NCBI GenBank assembly: GCA_032119475.1
Contig: JAUMCA010000128.1
Coordinates: 1-7,296, forward strand
Source of the DNA: F1-60-MAGs149 sp032119475
Lineage (GTDB): Bacteria > Actinomycetota > Thermoleophilia > Gaiellales > F1-60-MAGs149
Direction of reading: 5' to 3'
DNA length: 7,296 nt
The notes under the pieces are model-generated. The model saw only the letters and a list, made by a program, of their open reading frames with translations. It searched no databases and was not told the DNA's origin. The position numbers and the translations under genes were made by a program. Shown here one piece after another: positions 5,050 through 7,296 of this stretch (positions are counted from its first letter, which is position 1; every line of letters starts with the position of its first letter).

Positions 5050-6083
5050 CGGCAGGTCAGGCTCGCGGAGCCGAGGCCGCAGCTGGCGCGGGGCGCGTCG
5101 ACGACCGGAGCCGGCGTTGGAGTGGACGATGTGCGCGAGGCGGCCGGCGCGGGTGCGATCCGTGCGGCGCGGCGCGCCGGTGGCCGGACGCGATCGACCG
5201 GCGCGGCCCGGCCCAGGACGCCGGTGAGGGGCAGGACGCGGCTGACGGTCGGCCCGCCGTCGATCGGCTCGGCCGTCCGCGGGGGCGGCGTCTGCCCCTC
5301 GAGCCACGACGCGGCGATCACCGCTCCCGTCGCGCCCGCGAGGAGCAGCGCCGCGACGAGCCCACCCACCAACCGCCAGCGGATGGCGCGGCGCACGGCG
5401 CGGTCGCTGCGGTCGGCGAGACTGACGAGGACGCCCCCGCCGAGGCCGGCGGCGCGCCCGCGCTCGGCCACGCCGCGCCATTCGGGGCGCAGGCGGGACA
5501 GCGCCATCCACAGTCCGTTCGGGGAGCGGTTCGCCGCGCGGGCCGCGTCGACGTACGAGACCTCGCTGGCGACGAGCCGCAGGGCGTCGTGGACGTCGAG
5601 CCCGGTGCGCTCCGCGGTGATCGCCGCCGCCGCGTGCACCTCGCCGCGAAACCGCGCGAGGTCGACGGGGTCGCGTTCGACCGGTGCCGCCACGTCGTCG
5701 TCGAGCGGCTCGATCTCGACCGCCCGCCGGCGGGCCGTGTCGGTCCGCCAGGCCTCGCGCCGCACGGCGCCCTCCACCACGAGGTACGCGAACAGGCCCT
5801 CCACCCCGCTCGCGCGCAGGACGCGGGCGAGGTCGGAATCGACCGGATCCCACAGGCGCTCGGCCGCCTCCTCGAGCAGCAGCTGGCCGCGGCGATCAGC
5901 GGCCCCCTCGGCCGCGAGCGCCAGGGCCCGCAGGATCCCGTCGGCGACGGCGCGCGAGCGATCGTCGCGGGTCCGGACGGCGGTCGCCGGCACCGCGGAT
6001 TCGAGCGCCAAGAGGACGGCCGGCCGCGAGCAGACGTCGCGGACGGCGTCCGCGCGCAGCGTCGGGACGATCGTCACGCTCAT
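5046..6083 (-). CDS. Sigma-factor-like protein with one transmembrane helix, function unknown
   Basis: 345 residues. The order of parts recalls a degenerate ECF sigma factor tethered to the membrane. Residues about 93-120 (VEGLFAYLVVEGAVRREAWR, then TARRR) resemble the end of region 2. An acidic linker follows (EPLDDD, 125-130). Residues about 141-200 resemble region 4, ending in a helix-turn-helix candidate (EVSYVDAARAANRS, then LWMALSRLR). A basic stretch (226-237) precedes a hydrophobic helix at about 238-260, so by the positive-inside rule the N-terminus is cytoplasmic. A Pro/Ala/Arg-rich tail (262-345) with C335 and C344 would be outside. The first 90 residues are helical and weakly defined. 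ATG at 6083 has no Shine-Dalgarno sequence, but TACGTT ends 8 nt upstream. It is coupled to the secreted Ig-like gene by ATGA. The gene is well supported. The sigma relationship is inference, and a generic membrane-anchored DNA-binding protein is the alternative. Confidence 0.8.
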   Translation of the reverse strand: MSVTIVPTLRADAVRDVCSRPAVLLALESAVPATAVRTRDDRSRAVADGILRALALAAEGAADRRGQLLLEEAAERLWDPVDSDLARVLRASGVEGLFAYLVVEGAVRREAWRTDTARRRAVEIEPLDDDVAAPVERDPVDLARFRGEVHAAAAITAERTGLDVHDALRLVASEVSYVDAARAANRSPNGLWMALSRLRPEWRGVAERGRAAGLGGGVLVSLADRSDRAVRRAIRWRLVGGLVAALLLAGATGAVIAASWLEGQTPPPRTAEPIDGGPTVSRVLPLTGVLGRAAPVDRVRPPARRAARIAPAPAASRTSSTPTPAPVVDAPRASCGLGSASLTCR

Positions 6084-6091
6084 GACGGCCG

Positions 6092-6097
6092 AACGTA
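6092..6097 (-). promoter_or_regulatory. Candidate -10 element before the sigma-like gene
   Basis: TACGTT on the minus strand fits TANNNT and ends 8 nt before the ATG at 6083. No -35 is recognisable, because the expected position falls in a CG-alternating hairpin. It would allow a leaderless transcript for the membrane protein/secreted protein pair. Confidence 0.3.
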
Positions 6098-6113
6098 GTC
6101 CGGTTCGCCGCCG

Positions 6114-6129
6114 ACGCGCGGGCGCGCGT
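6114..6129. repeat. GC hairpin in the murB / sigma-like gap
   Basis: ACGCGCG and CGCGCGT are perfect 7-bp inverted arms around GG, starting 8 nt after the murB stop codon. The stem is strong but no T-run follows, so it is not a standard intrinsic terminator. It could slow polymerase or protect the 3' end of the murCB message. Alternating CG of this length also arises easily by chance at this GC content. Confidence 0.35.
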
Positions 6130-6137
6130 GACCCGGA

Positions 6138-7031
6138 TCACGCAGGCGGGATCACGATGTCGCCGAGCAGCTGCACCTCATGCTCGAGCGCCACGCCGAA
6201 CTGCTCCTTGGCGCGCCGGCGCGCCTCGACCATCACCGCGACGACGTCCGCCGAGGTCGCGTCGTCGGCGTTCTCGATGAAGTTCGCGTGCTTCTCGGAG
6301 ATCCGGGCGCCGCCGACGCGGTAGCCCTTCATGCCGCAGGCCTCGAGGATCTGGCCGCTCGTGCGGTCGCCGTCGGGGTTCTTGAAGACGCTCCCGAACG
6401 TACGCGCCTTGCGGGGCTGCGCCGCGCTGCGACGATCCTGCATCTCGCGGACGCGGGCGCGGATAGCGGTCGGCTCGTCGGCCGTCAGGCGGATTTCCGC
6501 GCCGGTCACGATCTCGCCGGGTGCGAGGTCCGAGTGCCGGTAGCGCATGCCGAGCGCCTCCGGCGTGGCCGTCCGCACGCCGTCCGCACTCGAGATCCGG
6601 GCGTGCACGAGGACGTCGCGCATCTCGCTGCCGTACGCCCCGGCGTTCATCCGCACGGCACCCCCGACCGTGCCGGGGATCGCGCACGCGAACTCGAAGC
6701 CCGCGAGGCCGGCGTCGCCGACCTTGCGCACGACCGCGGCCAGCGACGCGCCGCCGCCGAGGACCGCGCCGGTCTCGGTCACCTCGATCGCGGCGAGCGC
6801 TGCCTCGAGCCGCAGGACGAGCCCGTCGAAGCCCGTGTCCGCCGGCAGCAGGTTGGAGCCGAGGCCGATGACCGCGAGCGGCAGGCCGTCGGCGGCCGCC
6901 CAGCGCAGCATCGCCACGAGCGCGTCCTCGTCCTCGGGCTGGCCGAGGTAGCGCGCGGGACCGCCGGTGCCGATGGTCGTGAAGCGACTCAGCGGCACGT
7001 CGGCCGCCACGCCGTGCGGCAGCGCGCTCAA
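6138..7031 (-). CDS. murB: UDP-N-acetylenolpyruvoylglucosamine reductase (MurB, type II)
   Basis: Reduces UDP-GlcNAc-enolpyruvate to UDP-MurNAc with NADPH and FAD, the second committed step of peptidoglycan precursor synthesis in the cytoplasm. The FAD-binding domain shows FTTIGTGGPARYL (17-29), GLGSN (56-60) and IPGTVGGAVRMNAGAYG (118-134). Catalytic residues map to R165 in MRYRHSD, S214 in GSVFKNPD and E284 in LEHEV, matching E. coli R159, S229 and E325. SEKHANFIEN (245-254) is also typical. At 297 residues it has the shorter type II length. The start is TTG at 7031, overlapping the murC stop as TTGA. This gives the expected N-terminus, and the next in-frame candidate (GTG, codon 8) would cut close to the fold. 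It is coupled to murC. Confidence 0.97.
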   Translation of the reverse strand: MSALPHGVAADVPLSRFTTIGTGGPARYLGQPEDEDALVAMLRWAAADGLPLAVIGLGSNLLPADTGFDGLVLRLEAALAAIEVTETGAVLGGGASLAAVVRKVGDAGLAGFEFACAIPGTVGGAVRMNAGAYGSEMRDVLVHARISSADGVRTATPEALGMRYRHSDLAPGEIVTGAEIRLTADEPTAIRARVREMQDRRSAAQPRKARTFGSVFKNPDGDRTSGQILEACGMKGYRVGGARISEKHANFIENADDATSADVVAVMVEARRRAKEQFGVALEHEVQLLGDIVIPPA

Positions 7032-7296
7032 TCGAGCACCGCCCGGGCGATCTGGTCGACGGGGCCGGCGCCGCAGCAGAGGATCAGGTCGCCGCTGCGC
7101 GCGATGCCGCGCAACTCGCGCGCGGCGGTCTTGGCGTCGGGCACGAAGACCGCGCTCGGCCCGACGAGTTCGGAGATGCGCATCGCGCTGGCCTCCGGGT
7201 CGGGTGTGCCGCGGGCGACGTACGTCTCGACGACGACGACGAGGTCGGCGGCGCGCAGCGCCTCGGCGAACTCGGCTTGGAAGGCCGTCGTTCGCC
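7028..7296 (-). CDS. murC: UDP-N-acetylmuramate--L-alanine ligase (MurC), C-terminal end only
   Basis: The last 88 complete codons of a gene entering from the right edge. They read RTTAFQAEFAEALRAADLVV, then VVETYVARGTPDPEASA, and end with LILCCGAGPVDQIARAVLD. This is the C-terminal Mur ligase domain: the RT-x(3)-F-x(2)-EF helix, the DLVVVVETYVARG strand and loop where MurC usually has D-x-YPAGE, and the terminal GAGPVDQIA motif. MurC joins L-alanine to UDP-MurNAc using ATP. The ATP-binding GxxGKT region and active-site residues lie outside the window. The stop overlaps the murB TTG start by four bases. The murC-murB order supports the call. Confidence 0.9.
   Translation of the reverse strand, partial: RTTAFQAEFAEALRAADLVVVVETYVARGTPDPEASAMRISELVGPSAVFVPDAKTAARELRGIARSGDLILCCGAGPVDQIARAVLD

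Noticed and set aside
5050..5853. N-terminal extension of the secreted protein frame
   Set aside because: It is Arg/Pro/Gly-rich and overlaps the sigma-like gene. The signal peptide at 5049 with the ATGA overlap marks the true start.
4828..6324. A 498-codon plus-strand frame
   Set aside because: It is antisense to the secreted, sigma-like and murB genes, and its product is Arg/Ser/Ala-rich with no recognisable motif.

Overview
The window is very GC-rich, and every gene I can support is read from the minus strand. Gene order in the direction of transcription (right to left) is: murC (3' end only), murB, a sigma-factor-like protein with one membrane segment, a secreted Ig-like protein, bolA, grxD (CGFS glutaredoxin), a Crp/Fnr-type regulator, a PfkB-family kinase, and thrS (3' end missing). 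High GC, GTG/TTG starts, probable leaderless starts and the A-x-G type Ig-like domain suggest an actinobacterium, plausibly Thermoleophilia/Solirubrobacterales. That placement is inference only. Long open frames on the plus strand and in other minus frames are composition-driven shadows.

Right part (about 3758-7296): murC and murB overlap as TTGA. After a 54-nt gap with a GC hairpin comes a 345-residue protein that reads like a degenerate ECF sigma factor (region-2-like block, acidic linker, region-4-like helix-turn-helix) followed by a membrane helix and a Pro/Ala-rich tail. It overlaps by ATGA with a 371-residue exported protein carrying one Ig-like domain. This coupled pair looks like an inside-outside envelope module beside cell wall synthesis genes and is the best candidate for something undescribed. 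The 3' end of the secreted gene overlaps bolA by 64 nt. bolA overlaps grxD as TGATG, an established Fe-S trafficking/sensing pair.

Middle (3290-3431): the regulator's upstream region holds seven CGTTGA-like hexamers on one strand, spaced 11, 11, 10, 11, 10, 11 bp (one per helical turn), and an 8-bp inverted repeat just before the ribosome binding site. I read this as a control region for the Crp-like gene.

Left part (1-3289): the regulator and the kinase are 16 nt apart and probably cotranscribed. Between the kinase and thrS sits a 100-bp element with perfect 35-bp inverted arms, each of which is itself a hairpin, like a REPIN (paired REP sequences). thrS, bolA and the sigma-like gene each have a TANNNT hexamer 6-8 nt before the start codon and no Shine-Dalgarno sequence, suggesting leaderless mRNAs. 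grxD and the Crp-like gene have good Shine-Dalgarno sequences.
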